Source of the DNA: Hyphomicrobiales bacterium | GTDB taxonomy: Bacteria > Pseudomonadota > Alphaproteobacteria > Rhizobiales > Xanthobacteraceae | DNA length: 64,000 nt | Assembly: GCA_021730985.1 (NCBI GenBank) | Contig: JAKFYI010000014.1 | Location: 1 to 64,000 of the forward strand | Direction: 5' to 3' | Part shown: positions 26,348-47,992 of the stretch, piece by piece | How the letters are laid out: every line of letters begins with the position of its first letter | How positions within the stretch are numbered: the first letter of the stretch is position 1 | Notes under the pieces: model-generated | Databases searched by the model: none | Told to the model about the DNA's origin: nothing | The model's input: only the letters and a program-made list of their open reading frames with translations | Made by a program: the position numbers and the translations under genes

Positions 26348-27940
26348 TCAGTTTGGAAAATCGGCGTCGTCATCGATTGAGAGTTTCTCGAAATCGTCGA
26401 TCAGGATTTCAACCCGCACGCGCCAGCGGCCCGACATTGGCACCGTCAAGCCTTCGATGCGCCAGGAAGAGTCGCCGACGTGGGTGGCTGCGGCGCGCAG
26501 CGGCTCGATGCCGGCGTGAGGCCTCGCAAGAACCAGCGTGACCTCCTTGGCTGGAAGCGGCGCAAAGCTGCCGTCCCATAGCGCCACGGTGACGATCCGG
26601 CTTCCCGCTCGCATCGGTTCGAACCGCACATCCGCCATGGCCCTGTCGGTGTGGATGTGGACCTGGATCGGGCTCGCCGCCGCGGCCTGAGCCGCCCGTG
26701 GCGGCGGCGTGAATCGCCATCCAGCCACCAGTCCGAGAATGACGACAACGATTGCCAATTCAAGCTTGATCGATGCCGCGAGGCGGCGGGCTGCAACGGC
26801 ATTGCCGCCCGCGATCCGCCGCGTCAGCGCGGTGCGATTCCAGGCACCGAGCGCGAGCAGCAACGTCACGGCCGCAAGCTTGCCGAGCAGTACGAGCCCG
26901 TAGCCGGTCGTCCAAATCGCGTCGAGAGTTCCAAGCTGGATGATGGAAAGACAGAGCCCGCTCGCAACAAGACCGGCGACAAAGACGGGGATGGCGCGCG
27001 AAAATCGCGTCAGCTCTTCGATCCGTCTCTGGGCATCTGACATCGCGGCCACGAGGGGGATCAGCGCGCCGACCCAGAATGCGGCCGCCACCCCATGCAG
27101 AAAGACCGCAGGCCGTGTCAGGAGTTGCGGCGTTGCGGATGCCGCATGACCGCTGGCGGCGAACGCTGTTCCAACACCGATGAGTGCAAGTGCCGCCAGC
27201 AGGCGCCGTCGCGATTTCGCATGAAGCGCGGCAAGGGCGAGCGCCATCGTCGCTGCGGCAATGCCCGCCGATGCTCCGAAGGACGTGGCGAAGCCCTTGG
27301 CCCAGAGTTGCGTCTGGCGAAGTTCGGACAGCGGCAGGTTCATCACATCGACGCCCTGTACGCCGATCGAGACGATGGCTGCCGCAATGCCGCATTGCAG
27401 AACGACGGAGATCGTTTTCCGCACGCGCTGCTGCAATGGAGCATTTGCAATCCACATCGCATAGAAGACCCCGCCAACGCCGGCCAGCAGTCCGAAGTAG
27501 AGCGCGATCTTGCCGAGCCAGATCGCAATCAGCAGCCTGCGGTCGGCTGCGAATTGGGGACGCATCGGGGGCTCTGCGCTGGGCTCGACGACCGAGAAGA
27601 CGAGCGCCCCGCCCACCGGATGGCCGTCGGCCGATATCACGCGCCAGCTCAGAAGGTGGGTGCCGCGCGGAAGCGAAACAGGAATCGCGATCGTCAGCGC
27701 ATGGTCGGCGGCGGCCGTGTCCTTGAGTTCGATAGACAGGCCGTCTGGTCCCACCAGCCGAAGCGTGAGCGGCGACACCGGCTCGTTGAATATGAGCTTG
27801 ATCGTGGCGGGCGGTTGCGCGACCACGGCGCGATCGACCGGCTCGCTGCCCACGAGCGAGGCATGGCCCCAGGCCGCCGGCGCGAATGCCAGCGCCGCGC
27901 AGGCCGTCAGTATGTGCGCGAGACCGTGCGCCGTCAGCAT
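26348..27940 (-). CDS. CopC-CopD fusion with C-terminal YtkA-like domain (YcnJ-type)
   Basis: A 530-residue copper-uptake-type protein. The N-terminus has a signal peptide (about 1-25) followed by a CopC domain (to about residue 120) whose mature N-terminal His (HASLVGSEP) and the later DGHPVGGALVF DxH motif are the copper-binding residues of CopC. About eight CopD membrane helices follow (roughly 140-415), with HASATPQLL and VFLHGVAAAFWVGAL in the expected places. The last ~110 residues resemble the FixH/YtkA domain. The gene sits 13 bp after the YcnI-like gene, in a copper cluster with the TonB receptor and DUF2946. Confidence 0.88.
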   Translation of the reverse strand: MLTAHGLAHILTACAALAFAPAAWGHASLVGSEPVDRAVVAQPPATIKLIFNEPVSPLTLRLVGPDGLSIELKDTAAADHALTIAIPVSLPRGTHLLSWRVISADGHPVGGALVFSVVEPSAEPPMRPQFAADRRLLIAIWLGKIALYFGLLAGVGGVFYAMWIANAPLQQRVRKTISVVLQCGIAAAIVSIGVQGVDVMNLPLSELRQTQLWAKGFATSFGASAGIAAATMALALAALHAKSRRRLLAALALIGVGTAFAASGHAASATPQLLTRPAVFLHGVAAAFWVGALIPLVAAMSDAQRRIEELTRFSRAIPVFVAGLVASGLCLSIIQLGTLDAIWTTGYGLVLLGKLAAVTLLLALGAWNRTALTRRIAGGNAVAARRLAASIKLELAIVVVILGLVAGWRFTPPPRAAQAAAASPIQVHIHTDRAMADVRFEPMRAGSRIVTVALWDGSFAPLPAKEVTLVLARPHAGIEPLRAAATHVGDSSWRIEGLTVPMSGRWRVRVEILIDDFEKLSIDDDADFPN

Positions 27941-27953
27941 GGATGTATTGAGA

Positions 27954-28478
27954 TCAATGTCCCCTCGCAGGCAAGAGCTTCAATCCGGGCGCACGCAGGT
28001 CGGATGCGGGTTTTCCCGTTTCCGGAATCTCGATCCACCGATTGGTGCCTTTCTCGCACTCCTGCACGGCCGGGAAATACAGCGTGCGGCCCGGCACGAG
28101 ATCGTCGGTGAGAAAGACCGACAGGACGAACTCGTCGTAGTTCTCGTCGGCGAGCCGGCCGGTCCAAGTCACCTCGCGCGCGCCTTCGGTGACGCTGCCG
28201 TGGAACATCTTGTACGACTTGCCGTACTTGGCTTTCACCACTTCGATCTGCCAGCCCGGCTTCGGCATCGGTTTGACGCCCACGACCCCGTCGGAAATCC
28301 GAACGCGTAGTTTCAAGGTCGGCGAATCCCCGCAACCGTGCGGAACCTTGAACGTCGCCTTGTAAGACGCAGCGATCGGCGCCTCTCTTTGTTCGAGGGT
28401 GACATGCGCGGATGCGGCGCTTGCCACCAGGACAGCGACGCCCACCGCTACAGCCTGAATCAGAATACGGGTCCGCAT
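27954..28478 (-). CDS. YcnI-like DUF1775 copper-binding protein
   Basis: A 174-residue periplasmic protein with a signal peptide (about 1-24, SAASA-H) so that the mature protein starts at HVTLE; in YcnI of Bacillus the equivalent His forms a mono-histidine brace for Cu(II). The VPHGCGDSPT loop and GWQIEV are family signatures, and a further Trp near residue 105 is conserved. It is upstream of the CopC-CopD gene by 13 bp, hence one operon. Roles in copper delivery are known for homologues, not shown here. Confidence 0.87.
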   Translation of the reverse strand: MRTRILIQAVAVGVAVLVASAASAHVTLEQREAPIAASYKATFKVPHGCGDSPTLKLRVRISDGVVGVKPMPKPGWQIEVVKAKYGKSYKMFHGSVTEGAREVTWTGRLADENYDEFVLSVFLTDDLVPGRTLYFPAVQECEKGTNRWIEIPETGKPASDLRAPGLKLLPARGH

Positions 28479-28543
28479 GGCAATGTCCTTTCGATAGGGA
28501 CGATCTTACTTGTGATGGGGCGTAAGTTGCGGCCTTGCATTCG

Positions 28544-30595
28544 TTACCTTCGGTATCGCAGGCCGCCGAACACGCCGATCCCGCTGCCCGGCTCGAACAG
28601 CGCCGACGCCGCGTTCGCGGTTTGGGCGATGCTGGCGCTGGCGATATAGCGCTCGTCAGTCAGGTTGCGGCCTTCCAGATAGGCCGACAGGCCGTCGCCG
28701 CGATCATAGCCGACCCTGAAGTTCAGCAGCGCATACGGCTTGGTCGTCGTCGTGTTGGTGTTGTCGACGAAGTACGACTGCGGCACCCACTCGATGTTGG
28801 GCCCGGCGTAGAAGCCGTTGGGATGCTTGTAGAGCACCTCGCCGCGGAAGTAGTGCGGCGGCGCCCCGGGCAGGCGGTTGTTGCCGAACAGCGCATCGCG
28901 GTCGAAGAAGAAGTCGTTGTAGGTGTAGGCGGCATTCACCCAGATGCGGTCGTCCGTTGCAGCCATGCCGCGGAACACCGATACGCCGAAGCCCGCCTCG
29001 ACGCCCTGATGCACGGTGCGGTTGGCGTTGGTCACCGTGCAGGAGCCTGGTGTTGCCGCCGTGGTCAGGCATTGCAGTTCGTTGCTGATGTCGGCGCGAT
29101 AGAGCGCGAAGTCCCAGGAATAATCCGGGCGTCGGCCGCGCGTGCCCACCTCGTACGTCGTCGCGGTCTGCGCCTTGATGTTCGAGAATGCGGCGCTGAC
29201 GAAGCTGTTCTCGCCGAAACTCGGCACCTCGGCGCTGCGCGAGATGTTGCCGAACACCTGCCATGCCGGATCGACATCCCACAGCAACCCTACCTTCGGG
29301 CTCCAGATGTCGAAGGTGCGGCGGCCGGACTGGTCGCCGTTGGTGAGGAAGCGGTCGTCGCGGTCGCGCGTGGCGTGAAGGAATTGCGTTCCCGCCACCA
29401 GCGCCACGTTGGGCAGGAAGAAGAACGAGTCCTCCAGGTAGGCTGAGATATTGTCCGACTTGTCGATCGAGGACGACAGCAGCGCACCCTTCACCGCGCC
29501 GGGCAGGTTGGCGAACTGCCGGTTGTCGATCGAACCGTTGTGCACGTTGATGCCGGCTATCACGCGGTTGCGAAATGCGCCGATCTGGCGGTCGTCGGTG
29601 ACGCGGCTGAACGCGCCGTAGTCCTGATAGCGATAGTCCAGCCACTGGAAGATCGGATGCATCAGGTGCCGGTCGACGCCGAACACGCCGAACTCGACCA
29701 GGGCCGATCCGACCCGCAGCGCGGTCTTGTTGGCGAGCCGGACGGTGTCGATGTTGCGCTGCTGGTCGAGCAGCAGGTTGCCGGCGGCCGCGGTGCGGGG
29801 CGAATTCAGCGCCGAGTTCTTGGTCACCGTGCCGGGAATCCGCTGCCGCACGGTGTTGCCGTTGAAATAGAACCGTGTCTCGGCGTCCGGAGAAATCCGG
29901 TAGCCGACATTGGCGCTGCCGCGCTCGGCGTGGCCGTCGCTGTGATCGCGGAAGCCGTCGAAGCGCTGCGCCGATCCGGTGACGAACCAGTCGGCCGGCC
30001 CGCGCGCGCCGCCGGTGCTGGCCTGACCGCGCACGAAGCCGAAGCTGCCTGCGTCGATCCTGCCGTCGAACGTCCGCGCGTCGCGGCCGGTCGGCATCAC
30101 GAAATTGATCGCGCCGCCGAGCGCGTTGGCGCCGAACCGCAGTGCGTTGGCACCCTTGTATATCTCGACGTAGCGGTAGGCGGTCGGATCGATCTCCTGG
30201 AAATCGCCATAGCCATCGGCGGTGTTCATCGGGATGCCGTCCATGAACAACTGCACGCCGCGCAAGTGGAAATTGCGCGACAGGCCGGAGCCGCGGATCG
30301 ACAGCCGGGTGTCGTCGCCCCACTTGGGCTGTGCCCACACGCCGGGCACGTAATCGACGATGTCCTTGATGGTGGCGGCGGGACTGTTCTTGAACGCCGT
30401 GTCGGGGACGACCTCGACGGCGCCCGGTGTGCGCTCGATGGCGCGGCGCGCCTGTTCGGTGTTGGGGACCGTGAGGCTGCCGCCCTCGGCGCGCACCTCG
30501 ATCTGGGGGAGTTGACTGGTGGACTGGGCCAATGCGCTCGGGCAGCCGGCCATCAGGGCTACGGCCGCGCACGACGCGCGCAACAGGCGTGACAT
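28544..30595 (-). CDS. TonB-dependent outer-membrane receptor
   Basis: A 683-residue receptor: signal peptide (about 1-23, ALAQ), plug domain (VEVVPDTAFKNSPAATIKDIVDYVPG; RLSIRGSGLSRNFHLRG; DGIPMN; YVEIYKGANALRFGANALGGAINF) and a beta-barrel ending in a terminal aromatic/basic strand (GLRYRR). The plug resembles FecA-like siderophore receptors. Genomic context, with CopC-CopD, YcnI-like and DUF2946 genes, suggests copper rather than iron; no direct ligand residue proves it. ATG at 30595 has GAGGAGA 7 bases upstream; a longer TTG start at 30613 lacks a site. Confidence 0.88.
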   Translation of the reverse strand: MSRLLRASCAAVALMAGCPSALAQSTSQLPQIEVRAEGGSLTVPNTEQARRAIERTPGAVEVVPDTAFKNSPAATIKDIVDYVPGVWAQPKWGDDTRLSIRGSGLSRNFHLRGVQLFMDGIPMNTADGYGDFQEIDPTAYRYVEIYKGANALRFGANALGGAINFVMPTGRDARTFDGRIDAGSFGFVRGQASTGGARGPADWFVTGSAQRFDGFRDHSDGHAERGSANVGYRISPDAETRFYFNGNTVRQRIPGTVTKNSALNSPRTAAAGNLLLDQQRNIDTVRLANKTALRVGSALVEFGVFGVDRHLMHPIFQWLDYRYQDYGAFSRVTDDRQIGAFRNRVIAGINVHNGSIDNRQFANLPGAVKGALLSSSIDKSDNISAYLEDSFFFLPNVALVAGTQFLHATRDRDDRFLTNGDQSGRRTFDIWSPKVGLLWDVDPAWQVFGNISRSAEVPSFGENSFVSAAFSNIKAQTATTYEVGTRGRRPDYSWDFALYRADISNELQCLTTAATPGSCTVTNANRTVHQGVEAGFGVSVFRGMAATDDRIWVNAAYTYNDFFFDRDALFGNNRLPGAPPHYFRGEVLYKHPNGFYAGPNIEWVPQSYFVDNTNTTTTKPYALLNFRVGYDRGDGLSAYLEGRNLTDERYIASASIAQTANAASALFEPGSGIGVFGGLRYRR

Positions 30596-30652
30596 GACTT
30601 CTCTCCTCGGCAAAAACGAATGAAGCGGATCGGCCGAATGGCCGAATTCGAA

Positions 30653-31024
30653 TCAGACGTTCTGCGGAGGCGCTCGAGTGAGGCCCGCGCGGGCCTCATG
30701 GAATGAAACGCAGGCCTGGACGGAGACGAACGGCGTCCCGCCGGTCAGGCGCTGGTGCGGGAGGGGGAGTTCCACCGCATCGGGCGTGGCCGCCATCGGC
30801 TGCGCGTTGTCGATGCAGATCGGGCAGTGGGTGGTCGGCTTCACCGGGGCCGTGGCGCCATCGTCGCTGACGAAGCAGATGACGAAGAACGACCCGGTGC
30901 TGCTGCCGTGGGCGGCCGCCTGCGCCGCGATCCCGTAGGCCAGGAATGCCTGCAGCACGAGCGCGTAGGCGGCAAGAATCCCCACCGCACCCCGACAGCC
31001 GCGCCTGACATACGCCCGCATCAT
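30653..31024 (-). CDS. DUF2946 family small membrane-associated protein
   Basis: A 123-residue protein with an N-terminal hydrophobic segment (AAYALVLQAFLAYGIAAQAA) and a central HCPIC motif (residues 66-70) with a further His after it, the DUF2946 pattern. Members occur next to copper-linked TonB receptors; the Cys and His may bind metal, by inference. The start is uncertain: ATGs at 31024, 31021 and 31048; 31024 is given. It diverges from the rplJ leader. Confidence 0.75.
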   Translation of the reverse strand: MMRAYVRRGCRGAVGILAAYALVLQAFLAYGIAAQAAAHGSSTGSFFVICFVSDDGATAPVKPTTHCPICIDNAQPMAATPDAVELPLPHQRLTGGTPFVSVQACVSFHEARAGLTRAPPQNV

Positions 31025-31176
31025 CAAAGCAACACCTTCCGCCAGCATCCATGCACGCCACTTGCCGTTTGGCTAGGTCGCGCCGCAGCAGTCGCGCTTC
31101 GTGCGAGTGCCCGGTTGACGCGTCGGCGGTTGGATACGTTAGCGCCCAGGCCGGTTTTCCGGGCCTTTCTCGACGC

Positions 31177-31206
31177 TTGCATTATCCCCAAGTTCCGCTA
31201 GATATA
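31177..31206 (+). promoter_or_regulatory. Candidate promoter for rplJL-rpoBC
   Basis: TTGCAT at 31177-31182 and GATATA at 31201-31206 with an 18-bp spacer (or TAGATA with 16). It replaces the read-through from rplA that the canonical operon would use and leaves a leader of about 400 nt. Confidence 0.5.
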
Positions 31207-31618
31207 GCCCCACGGGCGTGCCGGCCCAGTTGTCGGCGCGCCTTTGTGCGCTTCTCGAAATCACAGGTGATCAGGAACCTTTTCCTTTTGAATATCCTGC
31301 GGGGTCTTCTGAGGGATGGGGAAAGTTCGCTTTGAACGGGAAACACGCATCCTGTCCAAGACTGCAGGCGCCAGGAATTCCGCGTTGGAAGACCCGGCTT
31401 AATCCGCAAAGCCTGCACAGACGGGTAAGGCCGATTTCGGGCTCGTGTTCCGGGTCCATTTTCGGTTCGAACCTTTGGACCTGCGGCGGCTCAACCGCTT
31501 CAGGGGGCAGGAATGAGCGTCGTCCCTGTCCCCGCGTCGCGTGAGCAAGGACGGCAGGTCGCAACCGGCGGCCTCATGACCGAAGGTCATGTTGCCGCCA
31601 AACCGGAGAGAGCTCGCA
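31207..31618 (+). promoter_or_regulatory. Putative rplJ leader (L10 autoregulation region)
   Basis: About 400 bases without a credible gene between the promoter and the rplJ GTG. It has several imperfect stem-loops and precedes a GGAGAGAG ribosome site. In many bacteria L10(L12)4 binds such a leader and represses translation. I did not identify the exact kink-turn binding site. Confidence 0.35.
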
Positions 31619-32134
31619 GTGGACCGAGCGGAAAAAGCAGCGGCAGTGGCGGAGTTGAACGGGGTATTTAAGGCCGCGAACACCGTCGTCGTCGCTCACT
31701 ACGCCGGCCTTACGGTGGCCCAGATGCAGAGCCTGCGAAAGCAGGCCCGGCAGGCAGGTGCCAGCGTCAAGGTGGCGAAAAACCGCCTCGCCAAAATCGC
31801 TCTTGAAGGCACGGATGCTGCTTCCATCGGCCCCTTGCTGAAGGGTCCGACCGTGATCGCTTATTCGAACGATCCGGTAGCGGCGTCCAAGGTCTCCACC
31901 GACTTCGCCAAGGCGAACGAGAAGTTCGTCATCCTCGGCGGCGTCATGGGCAAGACCACGCTCGATCCGAATGGTGTCAAGGCGCTCGCGTCCTTGCCGT
32001 CACTCGACGAGCTTCGGGCCAAGATCGTCGGCTTGATTCAAGCGCCGGCGACCAAGATCGCTCAGGTCATCAACGCCCCCGCGGCGAAGGTTGCCCGTGT
32101 GATCCAGGCCTATGCCAACAAGAGCCCAGCGTGA
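31619..32134 (+). CDS. rplJ: Ribosomal protein L10
   Basis: A 171-residue stalk base protein that binds 23S rRNA and L7/L12 dimers. [22 protein letters not shown] and [13 protein letters not shown] are conserved; the Ala-rich C-terminal helix ([20 protein letters not shown]) binds L12. A GTG start at 31619 with GGAGAGAG upstream is chosen over the longer frame. Confidence 0.96.
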   Translation: MDRAEKAAAVAELNGVFKAANTVVVAHYAGLTVAQMQSLRKQARQAGASVKVAKNRLAKIALEGTDAASIGPLLKGPTVIAYSNDPVAASKVSTDFAKANEKFVILGGVMGKTTLDPNGVKALASLPSLDELRAKIVGLIQAPATKIAQVINAPAAKVARVIQAYANKSPA

Positions 32135-32181
32135 GGCTCTGACCAACTCGACTGGTTCGAACCGAAAAAGGAACTGTAGAA

Positions 32182-32559
32182 ATGGCTGAGTTGTCTAAAA
32201 TCGTCGATGATCTGTCGAAGCTGACGGTCCTGGAGGCCGCCGAGCTCGCCAAATTGCTCGAGGAAAAGTGGGGCGTGACAGCCGCTGCCGCCGTTGCGGT
32301 GGCTGCTGCGCCTGGCGCCGGGGCAGGTGCTGCCGCGGCCGAGGAGAAGACTGAATTCACTCCGATGCTGATGGCTGTCGGCGACAAGAAGATCGAGGTC
32401 ATCAAGGAGGTCCGTGCGCTGACGGGCCTCGGGCTGAAGGAAGCCAAGGACCTGGTCGAAGGCGCGCCCAAGGCGGTCAAGGAAGGCGTGAACAAGGAAG
32501 AAGCTGAGAAGATCAAGGCCACCCTCGAAAAGGTGGGTGCCAAGGTTGAGCTCAAGTAA
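32182..32559 (+). CDS. rplL: Ribosomal protein L7/L12
   Basis: A 125-residue stalk protein: N-terminal dimerisation helices ([25 protein letters not shown]), an Ala/Gly/Pro-rich hinge ([14 protein letters not shown]) and a C-terminal factor-binding domain ([22 protein letters not shown]). Follows rplJ by 47 bp and precedes the hairpin at 32582-32610. Confidence 0.98.
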   Translation: MAELSKIVDDLSKLTVLEAAELAKLLEEKWGVTAAAAVAVAAAPGAGAGAAAAEEKTEFTPMLMAVGDKKIEVIKEVRALTGLGLKEAKDLVEGAPKAVKEGVNKEEAEKIKATLEKVGAKVELK

Positions 32560-32581
32560 CTCCTGCTTATCTAAGGACTAT

Positions 32582-32610
32582 CCCCGGGCGCGCCTGCTCG
32601 CCGCCCGGGG
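32582..32610 (+). other. GC-rich hairpin in the rplL-rpoB gap
   Basis: A perfect 9-bp stem CCCCGGGCG/CGCCCGGGG with an 11-nt loop, 22 bp after rplL. No T-tract follows, so it is not a simple intrinsic terminator; an attenuator or RNA-processing site is possible, as described in the enteric rplL-rpoB gap. Confidence 0.6.
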
Positions 32611-32806
32611 CAATCAACAATAAGGCTTGGATGACCGGGATAAGTCCCACTTCCAGGCGTTGACAGTGGTAAGGCGGCGGTTCGGTACAGGCCGAATCGT
32701 TTTAAGAATTCGAGGCGCCCGTACGCCTGTCCAGATGGTCGCGATGATGGCGGCTTTCCGGAGAGTCGTCCCGGTACCCGGCCGGTAGACAGCGAAAGAG
32801 AGATCG

Positions 32807-36928
<4,122 letters not shown>

Positions 36929-36940
36929 TTTCAACAGTTG

Positions 36941-37000
36941 CGGGACGGCGAGGGCGCCGTCCCGTGGACAGTTTGACGACCGGCGGGGTTAGGCCCCGCC
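36941..37000 (+). other. Tandem hairpins in the rpoB-rpoC gap
   Basis: A 9-bp stem CGGGACGGC/GCCGTCCCG (36941-36964) and a 7-bp stem GGCGGGG/CCCCGCC (36982-37000), both GC-rich, without T-tracts, right before the rpoC ribosome site. Possible processing or attenuation elements. Confidence 0.55.
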
Positions 37001-37019
37001 CCAGGTCGAGGAGAAGATG

Positions 37020-41252
<4,233 letters not shown>

Positions 41253-41276
41253 CGGTCAGCGATCCGAATTGTTCCG

Positions 41277-41310
41277 AAAAGGCCGCCATTTCGGCGGCCT
41301 TTTCTCTTTT
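41277..41310 (+). terminator. Intrinsic terminator of the rpoBC operon
   Basis: AAAAGGCCGCC/GGCGGCCTTTT stem with a 5-nt loop followed by CTCTTTTG; about 25 bp after the rpoC stop. Confidence 0.92.
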
Positions 41311-41398
41311 GTGCCAGGGCGGGAGGCGAGGGCGCTCACCATCTTGGCGCTCAGAGGCGCAAACCCCGAAAACGTCAGCAATTCCGGCCCTTTCTGCC

Positions 41399-41427
41399 TT
41401 GACACCCGGGTCAACCGCCGATAGATA
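41399..41427 (+). promoter_or_regulatory. Consensus promoter of the str operon (rpsL)
   Basis: TTGACA at 41399-41404 (perfect -35), 17 bp, TAGATA at 41422-41427. The best promoter match in the window; transcription should start near 41434. Confidence 0.75.
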
Positions 41428-41433
41428 CCCGCA

Positions 41434-41748
41434 CTTACGGCAGGCGGTGAGCATCGCCAGTCGGAACGGCCTGCCTTCGAAACCCGCTAAACCATTGAGA
41501 TCACTTAATCTTATATGGCTGCGGATGAAGCGCTCCGCGCCTCGACGAATGAAGCTCAAACGCTGCTACTGACGTCGAACGATTGTCAGACGACTGGTCC
41601 ATGACCGCGGCCGCTTTACGCCGTGGTCCTCTGGCCGACTAGCGTCATCCCGCCGCCGGGGCAGGGTTGGCGCGATTTCGTTTTGCGCGGGTCCGGGCCG
41701 CATCTCACGCCGGGACAATGGCGCCCTGCGCACGAGGTCAAAGCGAGC
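41434..41748 (+). promoter_or_regulatory. rpsL leader, non-coding
   Basis: About 315 bases from the predicted start site to the rpsL ATG. It contains an imperfect GACCGCGG/CCGTGGTC hairpin near 41606-41633 but no supported gene. Possibly a regulatory 5' UTR. Confidence 0.4.
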
Positions 41749-42602
<854 letters not shown>

Positions 42603-42638
42603 CGGCCCAGTCAGCAAAACCCAAGGACACGTTCTCCC

Positions 42639-44711
<2,073 letters not shown>

Positions 44712-44745
44712 CCGATCGCGAAGAGAGACAGACCGGGAGACACCC

Positions 44746-45936
<1,191 letters not shown>

Positions 45937-45949
45937 ATGGGATCGAGGT

Positions 45950-45977
45950 CTTGGGGCGCGGCTCGCCGCGCCCCAAG
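45950..45977 (+). other. Perfect 12-bp hairpin between tuf and rpsJ
   Basis: CTTGGGGCGCGG and CCGCGCCCCAAG with a 4-nt CTCG loop, ending 16 bp before the rpsJ ATG and overlapping the edge of its ribosome-binding zone. No T-tract. It could be an attenuator, a processing site or a block on rpsJ initiation. Confidence 0.65.
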
Positions 45978-45992
45978 CCTTAGGAGCAATTC

Positions 45993-46301
45993 ATGAACGG
46001 CCAGAATATCCGGATCCGGCTCAAGGCGTTCGATCACCGCATTCTCGATGCGTCGACCCGCGAGATCGTGAACACGGCCAAGCGCACGGGTGCGCAGGTT
46101 CGTGGTCCGATTCCGCTGCCGACCAAGATCGAGAAGTTCACGGTCAATCGTTCGCCGCACGTCGACAAGAAGAGCCGCGAGCAGTTCGAGATGCGCACTC
46201 ACAAGCGCCTGCTCGACATCGTCGATCCGACTCCGCAGACGGTGGACGCGCTGATGAAGCTCGACCTCGCCGCCGGCGTGGATGTCGAGATCAAGCTCTG
46301 A
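45993..46301 (+). CDS. rpsJ: Ribosomal protein S10 (NusE)
   Basis: A 102-residue S10, also the NusG/NusB partner in antitermination. [20 protein letters not shown] and [35 protein letters not shown] are canonical. Starts the S10 gene group directly after tuf. Confidence 0.97.
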   Translation: MNGQNIRIRLKAFDHRILDASTREIVNTAKRTGAQVRGPIPLPTKIEKFTVNRSPHVDKKSREQFEMRTHKRLLDIVDPTPQTVDALMKLDLAAGVDVEIKL

Positions 46302-46329
46302 TCCGGGCGGGACAAAAGGGTTTAGGACA

Positions 46330-47064
46330 ATGCGAACCGGTGTGATCGCACAGAAGGTCGGAATGACCCGTCTCTTTACGGACGCGGGCGAGCATGTGCC
46401 TGTCACGGTGCTCCGCCTTGCGCAGTGCCAGGTGATCGCGCACCGCAGCAAGGACAAGAACGGCTACGTCGCGCTGCAGCTCGGCTCCGGCACCCGCAAG
46501 GTGAAGAACGTGAGCAAGGCCGAGCGCGGCCGCTTTGCCGTCGCCAAGGTCGAGCCCAAGCGCAAGATCGTGGAATTCCGCGTCACCGAAGACTCCGTGT
46601 TGCCGGTCGGCGCCGAGATCACCGCGGACCATTTCGTCATCGGCCAGTTCGTCGATGTGACGGGCACCTCGACGGGCAAGGGTTTCGCCGGCGGCATGAA
46701 GCGCTGGAACTTCGGCGGCCTGCGCGCCTCGCACGGCGTCTCGGTCTCGCACCGTTCGATCGGTTCGACCGGCGGCCGTCAGGATCCGGGCAAGACGTTC
46801 AAGAACAAGAAGATGCCCGGTCACATGGGCGTCGACCGCGTCACCACGCTCAATCTCAAGGTTGTGCAGACCGACGTCGAGCGCGGCCTCATTCTGGTCG
46901 AGGGTGCGGTGCCGGGCGTCAGGGGCGGCTGGATCACGGTGCGCGACGCCGTGAAGAAGGTCGCGCCGAAGGATCTGCCGAAGCCGGGCAAGTTCAAGGC
47001 GCCCGCGGCTGCCGAGACTCCGGCCGCTGCGGATGCTCCGGAAGCCGTCAAGGAAGGTGCGTGA
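46330..47064 (+). CDS. rplC: Ribosomal protein L3
   Basis: A 244-residue early assembly protein. [25 protein letters not shown] start and the conserved [26 protein letters not shown] loop (with the peptidyl-transferase-centre extension). The C-terminus has an extra Ala/Pro/Glu-rich tail of about 25 residues. ATG at 46330 follows AGGA. Confidence 0.97.
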   Translation: MRTGVIAQKVGMTRLFTDAGEHVPVTVLRLAQCQVIAHRSKDKNGYVALQLGSGTRKVKNVSKAERGRFAVAKVEPKRKIVEFRVTEDSVLPVGAEITADHFVIGQFVDVTGTSTGKGFAGGMKRWNFGGLRASHGVSVSHRSIGSTGGRQDPGKTFKNKKMPGHMGVDRVTTLNLKVVQTDVERGLILVEGAVPGVRGGWITVRDAVKKVAPKDLPKPGKFKAPAAAETPAAADAPEAVKEGA

Positions 47065-47065
47065 C

Positions 47066-47686
47066 ATGGAAATCAAAGTCACCAGCCTCGACGGTAAGGC
47101 AGCGGGCTCGCTCCAGCTTTCCGACGAGATTTTCGGGCTGCAGCCGCGTCCCGATCTTATTCAACGCTGCGTGCGCTGGCAGCTCGCCAAGCGCCGCGCC
47201 GGCACCCACAAGGTGAAGGGCCGCGCCGAAATCTGGCGCACCGGCAAGAAGATGTACGCGCAGAAGGGCACCGGCCAGGCCCGTCACGGCTCGGCCCGCG
47301 TCAATCTGTTCCGCGGCGGCGGCCGTTCGTTCGGCCCGGTCGTGCGCAGTCATGAGCATGGCCTGCCGAAGAAGGTGCGCGCCTTGGCGCTGCGTCACGC
47401 GCTGTCGTCCAAGGCGAAGGACGGCGGCCTCATCGTGATCGAATCGGCCACGTTGAAAGACCCCAAGACCAAGGCGCTGGCGGCGCACTTCGAGAAGCTC
47501 GGCTTCAACAACGCGCTGATCATCGACGGCGCGGAGGTCGATATCGGCTTCCGTAACGCCGCCCGCAACATCCCGAACATCGACGTGCTGCCGGTTCAGG
47601 GCATCAACGTCTACGACATCCTGCGTCGCGGCAAACTGGTCCTGACCAAGGCCGCGGTCGATGCGTTGGAGGCGCGCTTCAAATGA
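47066..47686 (+). CDS. rplD: Ribosomal protein L4
   Basis: A 206-residue L4: [25 protein letters not shown] extended loop reaching the exit tunnel, and globular C-terminal part. In E. coli L4 represses the S10 operon by transcription and translation attenuation. Overlaps rplW by 4 bp. Confidence 0.97.
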   Translation: MEIKVTSLDGKAAGSLQLSDEIFGLQPRPDLIQRCVRWQLAKRRAGTHKVKGRAEIWRTGKKMYAQKGTGQARHGSARVNLFRGGGRSFGPVVRSHEHGLPKKVRALALRHALSSKAKDGGLIVIESATLKDPKTKALAAHFEKLGFNNALIIDGAEVDIGFRNAARNIPNIDVLPVQGINVYDILRRGKLVLTKAAVDALEARFK

Positions 47687-47982
47687 GCACCAGCGATCCG
47701 CGCCACTATGACGTGCTGATCTCGCCCGTCATCACCGAAAAGGCGACGATGGCCTCCGAGCACAGCAAAGTTGTGTTCAAGGTCGCCCGCACCGCTACCA
47801 AGCCGCAGATCAAGGAAGCGGTGGAGAAGCTGTTCGACGTCAAGGTAAAAAGCGTCAACACGCTGATCCGCAAGGGCAAGCAGAAGGTCTTCAAGGGCAT
47901 GCGCGGCGAGCAGCAGTCCACCAAGCGCGCCATCGTGACGCTTGAAGACGGTCAGCGCATCGACGTGACGACGGGCTTGTGA
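47683..47982 (+). CDS. rplW: Ribosomal protein L23
   Basis: A 99-residue exit-tunnel protein, docking site of trigger factor and [21 protein letters not shown] and [18 protein letters not shown] are typical. ATG overlaps the rplD stop (ATGA). Confidence 0.97.
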   Translation: MSTSDPRHYDVLISPVITEKATMASEHSKVVFKVARTATKPQIKEAVEKLFDVKVKSVNTLIRKGKQKVFKGMRGEQQSTKRAIVTLEDGQRIDVTTGL

Positions 47983-47992
47983 GAGGCGTGGC

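Noticed and set aside
31051-31335. Open frames in the rplJ leader
   Set aside because: No ribosome sites, no recognisable protein character, and they overlap the likely promoter and leader.
41309-41572. 87-codon open frame between rpoC and rpsL
   Set aside because: It spans the rpsL promoter and has no protein-like composition.
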